Shown here: one piece after another, positions 10,820-23,741 of the stretch | Layout of the letters: each line of letters opens with the position of its first letter | How positions within the stretch are numbered: position 1 is the stretch's first letter | Assembly: GCF_047675955.1 (NCBI RefSeq) | Contig: NC_132916.1 | Coordinates: 65,651,481-65,715,480 of the forward strand | Source of the DNA: Chlorocebus sabaeus | Lineage: Eukaryota > Chordata > Mammalia > Primates > Cercopithecidae | Direction: 5' to 3' | DNA: 64,000 nt | Notes under the pieces: generated by a model | The model's input: the letters and a program-made list of their open reading frames with translations, nothing else | What the model was told of the DNA's origin: nothing | The model's database searches: none | Translations under genes and position numbers: made by a program

Positions 10820-12136
10820 ATTGACCCTACTGCGACAAATTATTTATATTCCTTACATTAGCAAAGTATACTCACTGCCTTCTAAAATCTCCCATAATTC
10901 ATTTCATTTTGAATTCAGGTTCAGGCTGAAGTTCCAGGATAGTATCAACTAAATAGGCCTATATGCAGATGATACTCCTTTGGTGTAATGTTTAGGGTGT
11001 CCATCATGCATATCTGAAAACCTGTGCATTGAAGAGACAAGATATCCACCCCATATACTCGAACATACTATGGTAAGACAGACAAGAATGACTGCAATCC
11101 GGTTACCTATTCAAATGATGGAGAGATGGGAAGCAGACAGCAATGACTAGTTCACACCAATTCTGAAATTAAACAGGGCACATGTTGACAGCTCCTTTGT
11201 TAGGAATCATTTATGTTCTCTGGAAGTGATTCTTCAGAGCTCTTGGTTCTATCTTTTGAGCTCTTGGTTACACTATTATAGTCGTCTTTCCATTTTCTTT
11301 ACAGTTGCCTGTAATTGAGGCAAAATTCCATGTAATTTGGAGATCTAAAGGTCTATTTTTTATTTTATTTTATATGATCTCTATGTCTTTTTGTCCAAAC
11401 AGGTATAATTCCTTTAAAATCTTTTTTGGTTTCTAGTAATCAATTTATAATCCATTCCATTAGACAAAAACCACATGAATTAATCTCCTTAACATGAACT
11501 TGTGTGTATTTTTGGCTCAATGTAATGACACTGAGTGACAATGTCCTTAATATTCTCAGAAGCTCTATTTTCTAATGGAGGTTAAGTAGGCATGCCATTT
11601 AAGTTATTCGAAGTCCCTTCTTTTATTTTTCTATTTAACAAAAAGCTTCTATGAGACACCACCTTATAATTTTCTAAGGATCTTGCAGTTACATTCTATG
11701 TTTTATCTTTTCCACAAAACCATTTCTTAATTGGATATTATTTTGCTAACTAGAGGGAATAGCAATTAATATCTTCTATGAAATTTGTTTCAAAATGGAA
11801 CAGCTCTTTTTTAGCTTGGGTTGTTCTATCTGTATCTTATCATATAAAGGTAAAATAACCAGTTGGCATTCCTAACATTTTGTTTGGAAATCTCCTTAAC
11901 TGAATCCATGTGTTTACTATCGCATTTTCTATTTTCTACGTTAATGCAGATAAGAGTTGGGCTAATCTTCTTCCCATAACATAGCAAGAGTTTCCTTTCC
12001 TCCAGCTTTTAATCACACTCTTCACTCTAAGCCCTCAACAACAGTTTCTTCCAGGCTATCAGTCACCTCATAACTTCCAGCATCCCACCAGCAATTGGTC
12101 CCAAAGATAAAGTCATATATTTCAGTTGCCAAATTG

Positions 12137-12971
12137 TGTTGTAGTAACTACTCCTGTGTAACTAATTACACCAAAATTTAGTTGCATAAAACAATCATTT
12201 TATTAAACACTGGCTCATGGACTTTGTTGGCCAGGAACTGTCAAATAGAGGAGCACTGTCTTATCAATGCTATGATTCTTGGAAGATTTAGCTGGGAGTG
12301 ACTCAAGAAGTGGAGGAGGCTGTAATCATGAAGAGTCATTTCACCCATATGTCTAGTGCCTGTGTTGAGATGAATAAAAAATGTTTCCAACTGCGACTGG
12401 TATTCAGAGTTCCTTTACATAGTTCATCCATGTAACCTTACAGTATGGTGGCTTCAGGGCAATCAGACATCTTAAATGATGACTCAATTCTCCAAAATGA
12501 GTGTCCCAGCAGAGAAAACAGTAGTCATGTAGCATCACTTCTGTTGAGTCTACTGGACAAAATAATCACAAGCCCAGTCAGAATAAAAGAGAAGTGCATA
12601 AGTCCCACATCCAATAAGAATGGTGTCAAACTATTGTGGTTTTTTTTTTTTTTTTTTTTTTTTTTTGAGATAAGGTCTTGCTCTGCTGCATAGGCTACAG
12701 TGCAGTTGCACAATCATAGCTCACTGCAGGATGACCTCCCAGAGTCAAGTGATCGTCCCACCTCAGTGTCCCAAGTAGCTGGGACTACAGGCACATGCCA
12801 CTATGCCCAGCTAATTTTTTGTTTTTTGTAGAAATTAGCTTTTGCTATGTTGCCCTGACTGATCTCAAGCTCCTGAGCTCAAGTGACCCTCTGCCTTTGC
12901 CTCCCAGCATGCTGGGATTACAGGCATGAGCTAACTTGCCCAAGTAACATCAATTTTTTATAACTGCCACA
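12137..12971 (-). repeat. MLT1-type LTR (5' LTR of provirus), split by AluJ
   Basis: LTR sequence 12137-12638 resumes at about 12945-12971 after an AluJ and ends CTGCCACA. It pairs with the LTR at 10259-10819 in the same orientation. Confidence 0.7.
12639..12944 (-). mobile_element. AluJ-like Alu, antisense
   Basis: T tail of about 28, then GAGATAAGGTCTTGCTCTGC. 'AGCTCAAGTGACCCTCTGCC' and the heavy divergence suggest AluJ. It is inserted in the MLT1 LTR, so it postdates that provirus. Confidence 0.88.
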
Positions 12972-12976
12972 CCATA

Positions 12977-15900
12977 CAAAGAGACTCTTATTTCCTTTAG
13001 ATGGAAAACAGAGAAAGCTGAAGAAAAAAAAAATCCAAGATTTTGTCATAAGAGTAGAAATGCTCCAGAGCTCAAATTTTCAACTTAGCAGATCAGTCTT
13101 GCCAAGTGAGAACCCTGAATGTGAAAGAACAGTACCCTACTATATGGGGGGAAGATCCAGGTACAGTGGTTTGGGTCAATTAAAAACCTTGAGTACTCCA
13201 AATTTCCTAAATCCTCTGAGCCTAGAGAAATGGTTCAGCTCACCCTGTTAAAGAATAGTGCTCACTGCTTCTCGCCTGCAAAACAACCCATGCCTATCAT
13301 CCCAGGATCTACCCCATCTTCCTAATAACTGGGGTTAAACCAAACATAAATTAAGCAGAGACATGCTAAGCTTTTTAAGGAAATAAAGATCCTACACATG
13401 AAAGGGACTAGGGAAACTGACCAACATTTATTAGCAAGAGATGGAAAATTACATATGGGACTAGATTCTGAGAGTGCTGATTAAACAGAGGTAGGCTATA
13501 AAGAAAAGTGTATTGCTATGGGTGCACTCACCCCAGATATAGCACTTAACAACCTGACAAGGATGTTGGGAGACAGAGAAAACATGCTTCTAGGATAGTT
13601 CTTTGGAAGAAAACAAAAGCTAGGGCACATTCTATGTGAATTCAGAAGTTTTAGAATTGCTGGAGCGGAGAATAGAAGAGATCAAAAGGCATAGAGAAGT
13701 GGTTTTGCAGAGCAGATATATTACATAAGTTCAAATATCAGAGGACTGTGGTCAGTAGGTAGTCCCAGAAGATGCACTATTGATTACAGTAAAAATCAAT
13801 ACACTGAAGAGAAGGGCACCAGCATGATGAAGAAGTTCAACAATGCTTTCATTCTATAGGTTAAAACTGACACAAGGCAGTTTAAGACATAAGACAGGGT
13901 AAGGTGAGAAGGGAAAGAGACTATTTGATCATTGGAATCAAGGTAGACACAATCATTGTGCTTCATGCAAAGTAAAAGTGGCAGCCTGTGAGGCCTGACA
14001 TGCAGAAAGGTATTGAGATGGTCAATAGAATATGGCATCCCCAGAGGCAAATAGATAGACATCCAGGAATGATATGACTCATTCTATTCAACAAAAACTA
14101 AATCAAGGATGACGCTCAGGAGGTTACAGCCATCAGTTCCAATCAAAGACACTATTCATTTCCCTATTTCTGAACCTAAGCCAGCTTTTGATCCAGAACC
14201 CATTGCTCATGGTGAGATCATGACTCCAGTATTGAGGTCTTTCAGCATTATGAGAATTGTGTGTATTAATAAGTCTCTATTTCTTCTCGATAGGGATCTA
14301 TAACAATTTACTTGTGTGACTACATGTTGGGGAAAGAAACACACAAAAATATTTCTAGGTGTTTTTTGGTCAAAGGGTCTGAATTAATGTTGGTATCCAA
14401 AGACTCAAGCACCATTAGCCTCCAATTTAGAGTGGGGAAGCAGGTGAGCCAGGTATCTAATGAACTACTGACCAGTGTAGTTTATAGCATCCCAGCATGC
14501 CCAGGAACTAGCATTTCCTCCATCTCTGATTGTGTGGATGGAAAATACATATATTTAGTAGGTGAGACCATGCTTTCATTGGTTTTGTGATCTATAGTTA
14601 AGAAACTATAGTAGTGGAGAAGGCCTAATCGAGCTGATTCTGCTCCCACCTCTGGCCAAGAACGAAAAGTAGTGTTTACATCATATTCTGAAATGATGGT
14701 AGAGATAAATGCTGCCCTTAAGGACCTGAAGGATGCAGAGGTGGAGTCTCCACTAATTATCTATTTCATTCACAGTTTTGTCCCTACACAAACCAGGAAC
14801 ATCCTGAATGAAAAAGTACAATATTTCATACTCAACTACATAATTGAAACTATCAGCCAGAAGTAGCATCTTTGCTAATACAGATTAACACATTCTGAAG
14901 TACTAAGTATGCATTCATTAATCTAATGAGTGCATCTCTACTTACTCCAAACAAACAATACAATCAGAAGCAGTTTGCATTCACCAGAATTGGCCCACAG
15001 TCTATATTTTTAGTCTTTCCCCAAACCTATAACTTTGCCATCTAATCATATAGTTTAAACATGGACCAACTGTACTTCTTGCGAAGCATCACATGGTCTG
15101 CATGATTGATGAAGTCATTCTATTAGGGCTAGTTGGTCAAGAAGGGGCTATTACATTGAATGTCTTGGTAAGACACATGGACTTCAGAGGATAGGAGTTA
15201 AACCTTATGACATTTACAAAGATTCACTAACGTTATCAGATGTCCATTGGTCTGGGATATGCTATAGCACTCCCTCCTCCCTTCCCCAAGTAAATGATGA
15301 CATTTGACTCATCTCATCAGAAAACATAATGCCTGCTAGACCTCTTTGGTTTTTGTAGACAATATATTCTGTGCTAAGACACTGTTCTAGTTTTATGTGA
15401 GCTGGCATAAATGGCTGTCAGCTTTGATTACAGCCCAGAGCAGAAAAAGACTCTTCAGTAGGTCCAGCGTATAGTATCCTATCACTTGGGCCATGCAACC
15501 TAGCAAAACTTAGGGCATTAAATCCATATGTGGTAGAAAATGATGCTACATAGAGTTGATGTAGATGTCAGTAGTAAAACCATGACAGACACATAGTTTT
15601 CTAGAGCCATACAATGCCGTACACAGGATACAAATCATATTTTCTGAAATAATAGATAATTCTGACTTGTTTTTATTTTATTGCTTGCTGGACCTTAGCC
15701 AGCATCACTATCCAAGGATTTCAGTGTATTTTTCAGTAACATGAGATCCCACATAAAATCTTACCACAAACTTCAGAAAGGGAGGTGAGGGAGTAAGCAT
15801 TTGACCATATAATACACTAGCTCTATCTTCATATAAGCCTACCTAGAAACTGTTGGCCTGAGAGAGTAGTAAAACAGATTTTCAAGGGCACAAGTTGGAG

Positions 15901-17090
15901 ACTATACCCTATGAAAATGGGGGCATCTTCCTCTTAGAGACAGTGCAACCTCAAAATGAGCAAACGCTATATGTACAATGTCCGTTGTAGTAGAATACTT
16001 GAGTTCAGGATCAAGGAGTACAAGTACAGTTGCTTGCATTTAATATCACTCCAAAGGGACCCATTTGTGGAATTGTACTTACTTTCTGGGCTTTGCAAGT
16101 TTAGAGTCTTCATTCTTTAAGGGATAATTCTTCAGCTAGGGGACATAGAATGAAAGACAACTGGGGACTTCAAGCTGATGATTATATTGTGTTATCTTTC
16201 TTAAAGTAAATTATCACAGTCTTGATCAGTTGATATGCAGGCACTGATCTCCCAAAGGCATTTAACTGAAAATGAGTTGGCATTCACTTTAAGTGGACAA
16301 GAATAAATGTTGAAAGTCTTGCATCAGGAATATGTTATCTTTCTTACCCTCTGTTGTATTATACTTATACAGGCCTCAATCAGTTGGACCCACTATGGAA
16401 CATAACTCTAGTGAATGCTAGCAATAAATTAATATTTAATGGATTGGTTGAAGAAGGATTCATGCAGGAAGACTTGGTAGTATACATATGCTCTAGAAAG
16501 TGGGAAATAATCCTTAAAAATGTTCAGAAGCTTATTACATCAGTAAGTATTTTTCTAGTCATCTGGGACATGCTAGAACATCCCCTCCATTTTAACAGAC
16601 AATTTTCATCTTGTACCTCCAAGCAGAAAGAAGAAATCACAACCCTGGATGGATGGGATTCTTCAGACAGGATATTCCACACCTATGAATTTTGCTGTGA
16701 TTTATATATGAGTTGCCAATGTTGATTGGGCACAGACATAGAAAAAGAACTGGTAGCAGATTCAGGCTGCACTACAAGTAGCACATGTGATCAGGCAGAC
16801 TCACTGCCATTAGAAGTATAGATGGCACTAAAGCATACCTGATAGAGGTTATGGCAAGTCTCAGTGGAATACTAACAATGAAGAAACCGAGAATTCCTGA
16901 GAAAGACTCTGCTATCTACAGTGGAGAATTTTTAAATACACTGCTGGCAAATATGTATGATATACCCATGAGTTCATTTCATTATGATACAACAAAAAAC
17001 CCATCAGTCTTATTAGAATTTGTCAGTGATAGGCTCATTACTCTGAAAATTAATAAAGGAAAAAATTATTTATCCTGCATTCCCTAATAA
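12977..17090 (+). mobile_element. Endogenous retrovirus internal region, heavily decayed
   Basis: About 4.1 kb that looks less AT-rich than its surroundings and contains pol relics on the + strand (see 14690-15360). The part before 14.6 kb would be gag/protease territory, and 15.4-17 kb RNase H/integrase and beyond; I recognise no motifs there. Open frames of 60-123 codons in shifting frames (14312-14590, 16354-16725, 16851-17087) are leftovers. No LTR is seen at either edge; on the left the MLT1 provirus abuts it. The YxDD-region context resembles class III (ERV-L-like) more than class I, but that is an inference. Confidence 0.6.
14690..15360 (+). pseudogene. ERV pol: reverse transcriptase relic
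   Basis: Retroviral RNA-directed DNA polymerase remnant. Three blocks appear in RT order and spacing: KDLKDAEVESP near 14720, KQFAFT at 14968-14985, and MIDEVILLG at 15102-15128, where the catalytic YxDD box would be. They lie in three different frames, so at least two frameshifts separate them. The box reads MIDE: both the first residue and the second aspartate are changed, so the enzyme could not work. Further downstream, sequence up to about 15360 is consistent with the thumb/connection region. Confidence 0.72.
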
Positions 17091-17438
17091 AATTTGATTG
17101 CAAGAAATAGTTAATAAGACAGCTTTAATGTACTTTTAATAGAACAACTCCAGCTAATAAATAAAAAAGAGGTAATCAAAATAGAAATATACTAATAGGC
17201 AATACATTATAGAATAATAGAAACAATGAGTATAGGCAAAAATCATCAATGGATGCTAAAACTATTACATAAAATATTAAATAAATGTATAATGATAATA
17301 TCTGATTAACAATATATTAAGATCATTGGATGTAGGAAATTAGGGTTTACATGCATCATGGTGTGATCTAATGGGGTAAAAAGCAGTACCTATGAAAGTT
17401 CTTGCTCAAATAAAATGAAACAAAAATATCCTGATTCA
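17091..17438. other. Unassigned AT-rich DNA
   Basis: I see no gene or recognisable repeat between the ERV region and the AluS. It may be further old L1 sequence too decayed to call. Confidence 0.5.
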
Positions 17439-17780
17439 AATCAAGCATCTAGGCCAGGCGAGGTGGCTCACACCTGTAATCCCAGCACTTTGGTAGCCAA
17501 GGCAGGAGGATCACTTGAGGTCAGGAGTTCGAGACTAGCCTGACCAACATGGAGAAATCCCATCTCTACTAAAAATACAAAATTAGCTAGGTGTGGTGGC
17601 GCATGCCTGTAATCCCAACTACTTGGAAGGCTGAGGCAGGAGAATCCCTTGAGTCCAGAAGGCAGAGTTTGCAGTGACCCGAGATTGCACCATTGCACTC
17701 CAGCCTGCATAACAAGAGTGACACTGAAACTAGTCTCAATAATAATAATAATAATAATAATTTTAAAAATCAAGTGTCTA
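17439..17780 (+). mobile_element. AluS with (AAT)n tail and target duplication
   Basis: Alu body 17452-17767. Flanks AATCAAGCATCTA (17439-17451) and AATCAAGTGTCTA (17768-17780) match at 11 of 13 positions. TTGAGGTCAGGAGTTCGAGA is AluS-type. The A tail has evolved into about 9 AAT units near 17737-17762. Confidence 0.9.
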
Positions 17781-18230
17781 GTTTACAGGGAACATGGAGT
17801 TAGAGAAATAGGTTAACACCATGCTAAAGGAACCAATAAAATCCAGAATGAAGGATAACCTACAGTATGGATGACTTGGTTTCTCAATTAAATTGTATAT
17901 GTACATATACACACACATGCATGTACACACACACATGCACAGAACTTATTATAGAGCACAAAAGAGACTGGTGGAATAACCAAATGTGGGGTGGTCATGC
18001 ATTGACTTTATATAATTTGTGTGGTTTGAGAAAACCAACTGTAAAAATTATCTTTGAGACATTTGGACAATTTTTATTATAGATTGCATATTAAATAATA
18101 TGAATTACTTATTATTCCTTTATTTTGTATGGTAATGATAAATTTTTATTTTAAAATAGCTATCATTCAGATATAAATATGAAGAATTATTGATGACATG
18201 ACTTATTTTAACATATTCCCAAGAAAACAG
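17781..18230 (+). mobile_element. Old L1 3' UTR fragment (L1MC/MD/ME-like), sense
   Basis: TTTGAGACATTTGGACAATT, 'TATTAAATAATATGAATTAC' and 'AGATATAAATATGAAG' follow the order of an old L1 3' UTR. A CA-rich stretch interrupts it at 17896-17940. Non-coding. Confidence 0.5.
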
Positions 18231-21200
18231 GTATATCTAACAGATGAGAGGAAGTTTGCAGAAGATAAGGAATTGTTGAAGCTCTGAGAATGGCATATCT
18301 TTTTTGTTTTTCATGCATGTTTAACAGTTTCTTTAAAAAAGCAAAGAAGAAAAAAACACTTGTCAATTTGGTAGACCAACATGTAAAGACAAGTATTAAG
18401 TTTTCAATAAAAATTTAATAATATAAAAATAGGTTATGTGCTCTCTAACATTTATTAGTAGAGTGAAAATTTACTGTTTGTTAACAAGAAGCAGTGGTGT
18501 TTCAAACTCACCAAAGAGTATAGGAACACACCAATGTATTTGCTTTAAAAATATGAATGCATTTTCTTATAGCGTGCCTTCTACAGACAAGGAATTTACT
18601 AACGTTACTATGTGGTTAAATGGAAGATCCTCTTCTGTACACCACTCAGAGACTTATCGGTTTTGAAATTACATGAGTCTTCACATCTCCTATCTTGTAC
18701 ATCCATTAATTCAATCTTTCATTTAACTTTAAAGTTTGGGTTTTTACTGAAATTAACTAGATAGTGTATCAGCCTTGTTATCCACTCTTCTCACTCCCAA
18801 CCATGGGTTTTCACATCCTCACATCTCCTTATCTGGAATCAGCAAATTCTATAAATAAGCGTCAGTAGGAACTGTAGGAGTGATTTCTCAACATCCCTGC
18901 TGATTAGGCAGAAATCAGCCTGATTATTAAATTGTTCTTATCAAAATGAGAAAGGTCATGCAAAACCCATGCTGCTTAAAAGTCTTGAGTCAGAAACTGG
19001 AAATGTAGGCCACACTTTCAGAAATGTGTGGTTTCCAAATAGCTCTGTAGATTTAAACTATGTTGAATCTAATTCTGACACACTACTTAATGATATTTAA
19101 AAAAAAAAAAAAATGTTCTCCTGCTGAATGGCCCTAAGGCTTCCCACCACACATTCTGTGGCAGTCTTTTATTTGCGCATACAGAAGACGTCCCTCTGTT
19201 TCTACTTCGCCAATGAATTTAAGGGTATTTGAGCTCAATGCCCCTTTTTAAAGATTTTTTTTTTCTGTTTTATGCTTGTGAGTCCTTTGCCTGCTTCTAC
19301 TACATTCACTTTTGCCAAGAAACGATATTTTAATATATAAGCTGGAGTTCTGTTTGAGCTTGGGACCTGCTTCATTATCATTTCAATGTCTTTGTCACTT
19401 CAATATCCCAGCACAGGCATAGAAAAATGCACAGATCTAGACTAATGCAAAGATAGGATGGTGTTGGCCATGTTTGCTTAGGATGTGGCAATTATTTTAA
19501 TACATGACTGGTTTTTGTCTTCTTTGGATTAACATGACTACTATAAATTCTGGTAGAAAGTGTTGTTTGATTGAAGAAGACTTTTCTTTTCCTGGCTATA
19601 GAATACTTGATAAAAAGCAAAATACATGTAGGGACTTTAGTTAATGAAAAGAGTTCTGAAAAATAATCATAGTACATGAATTTGTGAGAAGCAACAGCTC
19701 TTTATATCTTATTCTGGTCTTTAAATATCAATAACCTAGGACAAGAAAGTAGCAGGGAGAAGAAACGCAACTACGTTGCCAGAAAGACAAAGCACATTTT
19801 AGACCTTTGTGAATGCTACTGTGTGTGTCTCTCACATGTTCAAGTATTACTATTTCTTGTTTGTACTGTCAGGCTAATTCTCCTTAAGCGAATCTCAAGT
19901 TGAAAACATATAATTGAATCAGAAATTGCCAATTAACACTGAGTATTATGTGATAATACACACAGCAAAATGCTTAGGTTAAATTTGTAATCCTTCAAAA
20001 TTCCTATGGATTAAACAGTGAATAGGCTGTCATGGGTGGTATGTGGAATTATATAAATATGAATATAATTGTGATGATACAAGAACAATACCTGGAGAAA
20101 AGAGCAGAGAAAAGAGAAGTGCCAAAATGCAATAGTAATTTATTCACATGCAAGAGAGAATTTGTCTGAGCTATTAAGTACCAATAGCAGTAAATTCCTA
20201 GAAGAGTGAATCTTCAATTAATTTCCCTCATAAAGCCTTTGAAGGGCCTCCGGGCTTATTCAGATCATTAAAATTGCTTTACAGGCCCTAAACAAGAAAC
20301 CCCATTTGTTGTTAATCTAAGGGAAAGTTTGCAGCTGGAAAACTGGAAATATAATTGGATATATTCCTGAAAAGATTCAGAAGAATTGATTATTTTGGTC
20401 TAAATTAGTAAATATCTTAAAATCTTAAATATTAAAGAAAATAGTTTCCCATACACAAATACTTTGGCAATTTTTCCACAAACAAGTCAACAGAATCCAA
20501 CCAACTTAATTTAAAAATGTCATGCTTTTTGTTTCTGTTTATTTTTTATTCAGCAAGGTGGCCTGGAAAATGCCATATATGATTGAAGCAGATATATTAT
20601 TTTGCAAAAGACAAGTGTTTACAATTTTTCAAAAAGCTAGCATCGAAAATCCTCAAAACTGATAGTGGATAGAATTCATATCCATTCTTTTGCCCACAGT
20701 GATTCCATAACACACACTTCCTTTCTCTTTCTTTTCTTTTTGTTTCTGAGTACAATTTCTTTTTCAAGGCTCGACAACCCCTCTGAACTTTTGACTTATT
20801 CTTGCTATAGTTCCCTTTGTTCCTTTGAGACTTTATCAATTTTTTTCTTAGTTTAAAAACATTTCTCTGTGCCAGATGTCTCCATTCTTCTTAAAAATAT
20901 GCTTAAGTCTCACTTCCAGAAAGTGCCCTTCCTATATTTCTACGAAGACCTTGATTTATTCATCTTGCCTCCATCCTTCCATTTCACTGACCAAGAGAAA
21001 GCTCTAGGTCTGACTCCTCTAATTCAACATTTTATTTCACTTATTCCTCAACTTTTTGAAATCTGATTTGATTCCCCTTCATATAATCTGCAGCTTTGCT
21101 CATCCTATTGAAGCATGTATACCTATTTCTATTGGAGTTATGTTAAGCCATTGATAAATAAGACACAAGTGGCAAATTTTCTCAGAGCACTGATTTTATG

Positions 21201-21415
21201 TGAAGATGTTTTTCTGAGTGAAATTTATTTTAACTGGATAGTGGTACTGGGTTAAAAAGTAATTCTCAAAAAGCCATGTCCTTCTACGTTTTGATTTTTC
21301 TTATTATGGATTTTTTCTAATTTTGTCTTGAGGTCCCGTCAAGAGTAGCCATAAACTAAGATAGCCGCTCCTTAGGGCAGCCCTGTCTTCTGAGAAAATA
21401 CCTTATGCAGTGAGA
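18231..21415. other. Unassigned DNA, no gene seen
   Basis: A long stretch without a repeat I can name. Open frames are under 85 codons, with no splice or Kozak support. Small A/T runs occur (for example 19098-19113). The less AT-rich parts at 18880-19080 and 20220-20410 look single-copy and could hold conserved non-coding sequence; I cannot test that. Confidence 0.5.
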
Positions 21416-21535
21416 AATAAATCAATTATCCAAGAAGATTTAACAACCCTAAACATGTCTGTACCCAAAAGCAGATCATCAAAATGAGGAAAAAGTTGTT
21501 AGATAAAATCTCCAATGCAGGAGAAGTTTAAAAAT
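21416..21535 (+). mobile_element. Short old L1 ORF2 fragment
   Basis: 'CCAAGAAGATTTAACAACCC...TGTACCCAAAAGCAGA...ATCAAAATGAGGAAAAAG' follows the L1 ORF2 endonuclease-region consensus in order. Only about 110 bp is recognisable. Confidence 0.45.
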
Positions 21536-21631
21536 TTTCTTAGAGTCTCTTGTCTCAAGAGGTAGTGCAAAACTCTCCAGAACTTAACTATGGCTACTAA
21601 TTGCAACTTCCTTTCAAAGAGTACAGTATGG

Positions 21632-21681
21632 GAAAAAGAAAAAAAGAAAAAGCTTTTTTTTTTTTTTTCTTTTTTTTGGTG
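21632..21681. repeat. A-rich/T-rich imperfect palindrome
   Basis: An A-rich run (AAAAAGAAAAAAAGAAAAAG) meets a T run broken by a single C, centred on AAAGCTTT at about 21652. It is a low-complexity inverted repeat that could extrude a hairpin. Confidence 0.8.
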
Positions 21682-23565
21682 TGTGTAGAAACCTACAGTC
21701 CTACCTCAGCCCGGTTGTCAGGGTTGGCATAAACAGTGATAAGCATGCCGGTAGCAGCATGTACTATGATGTTGATAATATTACATGATAAAAATGGACC
21801 TTACCTCTGTAGTCTTCCTTCCAAAACACCTAACCCAATATAATCAGGAGCAAAATAGCAGACTAATCTCAACTGAGGTAAATACGACAGAATACCTGAA
21901 CAGGAATTTTCAAAACTGTCAAGGTTATCAAAAACAAAGAGTCTGAGAAACTTACAACTAAGAAGAGAGTAAAAATATGTGATGACTAAATACATTGTGG
22001 TATTCTGAATGGTACTCTGGCACAGTAAAAACATTAGGCAAAACAAAGAAATTTAAAAATTATTTTTATTCGCTAGTCTTTAATAATATTATACTAATAT
22101 TACTTCATTAATTTTAGCAAGTATAATACACTCATGTAATATTTTAATAATGGGGCATCAGTGTGGAGAGTAGATTGGAATTCTCTGTAGAATCTTTATA
22201 ATTTATTTAAATCTAAAATTTATATAAATTATTGGGTTTACATGAAAATGTTTTCCAGTAAAATATATACAGACTGCTTCATCCTTGTTTATAGAAATAT
22301 AATACCACACAATTTTTTATAGAAATATATAAAGTTTTCAGTCCTACATTTTGGAAACTCTAAAATAACAATCCTCAACCCTCTAAACGTAACATATTTT
22401 TTCCGTAAATGAAAACATCTCACAACATTTATTACATTTTAAAATTATGATTGATGGCTCATAATCCCATTGAAATTTGAAGATCTATAACGACTTTCAA
22501 AACTATCTTTCTACCTTTCTTTACCATTGCCCATTTACTTTCAACTACATTCTTTAGTAATTGAGTACATTCCTGAGGAATTCTATTCTGTTTCACCAAT
22601 CCATGTTTTAAATTCCAATGACCCCCCCATGGCTCAATGTGTATTTTTTTTGAGTTATTAAGAAGTAAGCTCTGCTTTCTCTGAAATGCCATGGCCTATT
22701 GTTTATATTTTTTCATTCATATGTATTCATGCTTTAATTTTCAATAATAGTTTTAGTTTATTTCTTTGCACTTGGTTACTCAATTCTTTGCTTCCATTTC
22801 AAATGTCACCATGAAATGAACTTTAGAAACCTCTCTAGGAGTTCACCATCTTTGTACCTCTTGGAGGACATATAATAGTATCTTAGAAATGATTGTCATT
22901 AAGTATGGTTCAATTTAAGTAATTCAATTAATGATGAATGCAAACTTGGAGATATATTACCTATAATTTCCTTTAATATGTGAAAATATACAACATAAGT
23001 GCACTATTAATATACCTATATACATGCAGACACACAGGTTAACTTTATCACAGTGATAATTATATATAATTATAAAAGTTAATATATGTAATTTATATAT
23101 TTTGTTCTGAATAATAATAAGAACAATCTGAATCTTGGTTTCAAGCAGGGGTAATGTTGAATTGCTACTATCCCAGGTAAATATGCTGCTCATGTTTTTC
23201 CAGGTTAAACTAATTTTCAGCTTGAACTCATAAGTAGGTATCTCTTCTAGAAAAAAAGCAAACAGAGCTTCTTTTCATTTGATTCAGTCATAATAAATAG
23301 AACTTCACTCTTTCTAATGAGGATGGAAGAGTTACAGCATATATGTTTTCTTAGGTAGTAGCCAAAGCAGACCATTTTACATAGGGTTCTATGTACTTAA
23401 GTTTTCCTTAAGAAACAGCTGAAAACATTCTATATGAAATTGCATCAAACCTAAAACTAGACGTTGAATATTGAAAGGTATTACGCCTTTCTACTTTTTT
23501 AACGTTACTATCTATATAGTCTTGAAAAAGAAGTGCATGGGACAAAATGCAAAAAGGTAAAAAAC
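21682..23565. other. Unassigned AT-rich DNA
   Basis: No gene or named repeat recognised. A stretch near 22790-22870 faintly resembles L2 but is too short to call. Confidence 0.5.
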
Positions 23566-23713
23566 AAGCCAGGTGTGATGGCGCGTGCCTGTAGTCCCAG
23601 CTACTTTGGAGGCTGAGGCAGGAGACTCCCTTGAACCCTGAAAGAGTAAGTGGCAATAAGCCAACATCGTACTACTGCACTCCAGCCTGGGCAACAGAGC
23701 GAGACTGTGACTT
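23566..23713 (+). mobile_element. 5'-truncated Alu (right monomer), sense, no A tail
   Basis: It starts at AAGCCAGGTGTGATGGCGCG and ends at 'GCAACAGAGCGAGACTGTGACTT'. Instead of a poly(A) tail it runs into a G-rich tract. Divergence suggests AluJ/S age. Confidence 0.88.
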
Positions 23714-23741
23714 GGGGCGGGGGTGGGGGGAAGATGGTGGG
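23714..23741 (+). repeat. G-rich tract, G-quadruplex candidate
   Basis: GGGGCGGGGGTGGGGGG is followed by a further GGG at 23739-23741: four G runs of three or more separated by short loops. It sits where an Alu tail should be. Confidence 0.85.

Larger units (their letters stand above)
10254..12976 (-). mobile_element. MLT1-type MaLR provirus (LTR-internal-LTR), antisense
   Basis: Two direct LTR copies flank about 1.3 kb of internal sequence. Left LTR (3' LTR): 10259-10819. Internal: 10820-12136. Right LTR (5' LTR): 12137-12971, which includes an inserted AluJ. Both LTRs share the reversed MLT1 motifs 'ATAAAACAATCATTTTATTA' and 'TCACTTCTGTTG'. The outer flanks are GCATA (10254-10258) and CCATA (12972-12976), a 4-of-5 match to the 5-bp duplication expected for ERV-L/MaLR elements. 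No coding capacity remains. Confidence 0.72.

Noticed and set aside
14312..14590. 92-codon frame as an intact retroviral protease/dUTPase
   Set aside because: No catalytic motif seen and it is terminated on both sides; left as part of the ERV relic.
16354..16725. 123-codon open frame as a gene
   Set aside because: Part of the decayed ERV interior; no recognised motif and frames shift on both sides.
20665..21066. Consecutive short open frames suggesting a processed pseudogene
   Set aside because: No similarity recognised, no A tail, no target duplication.
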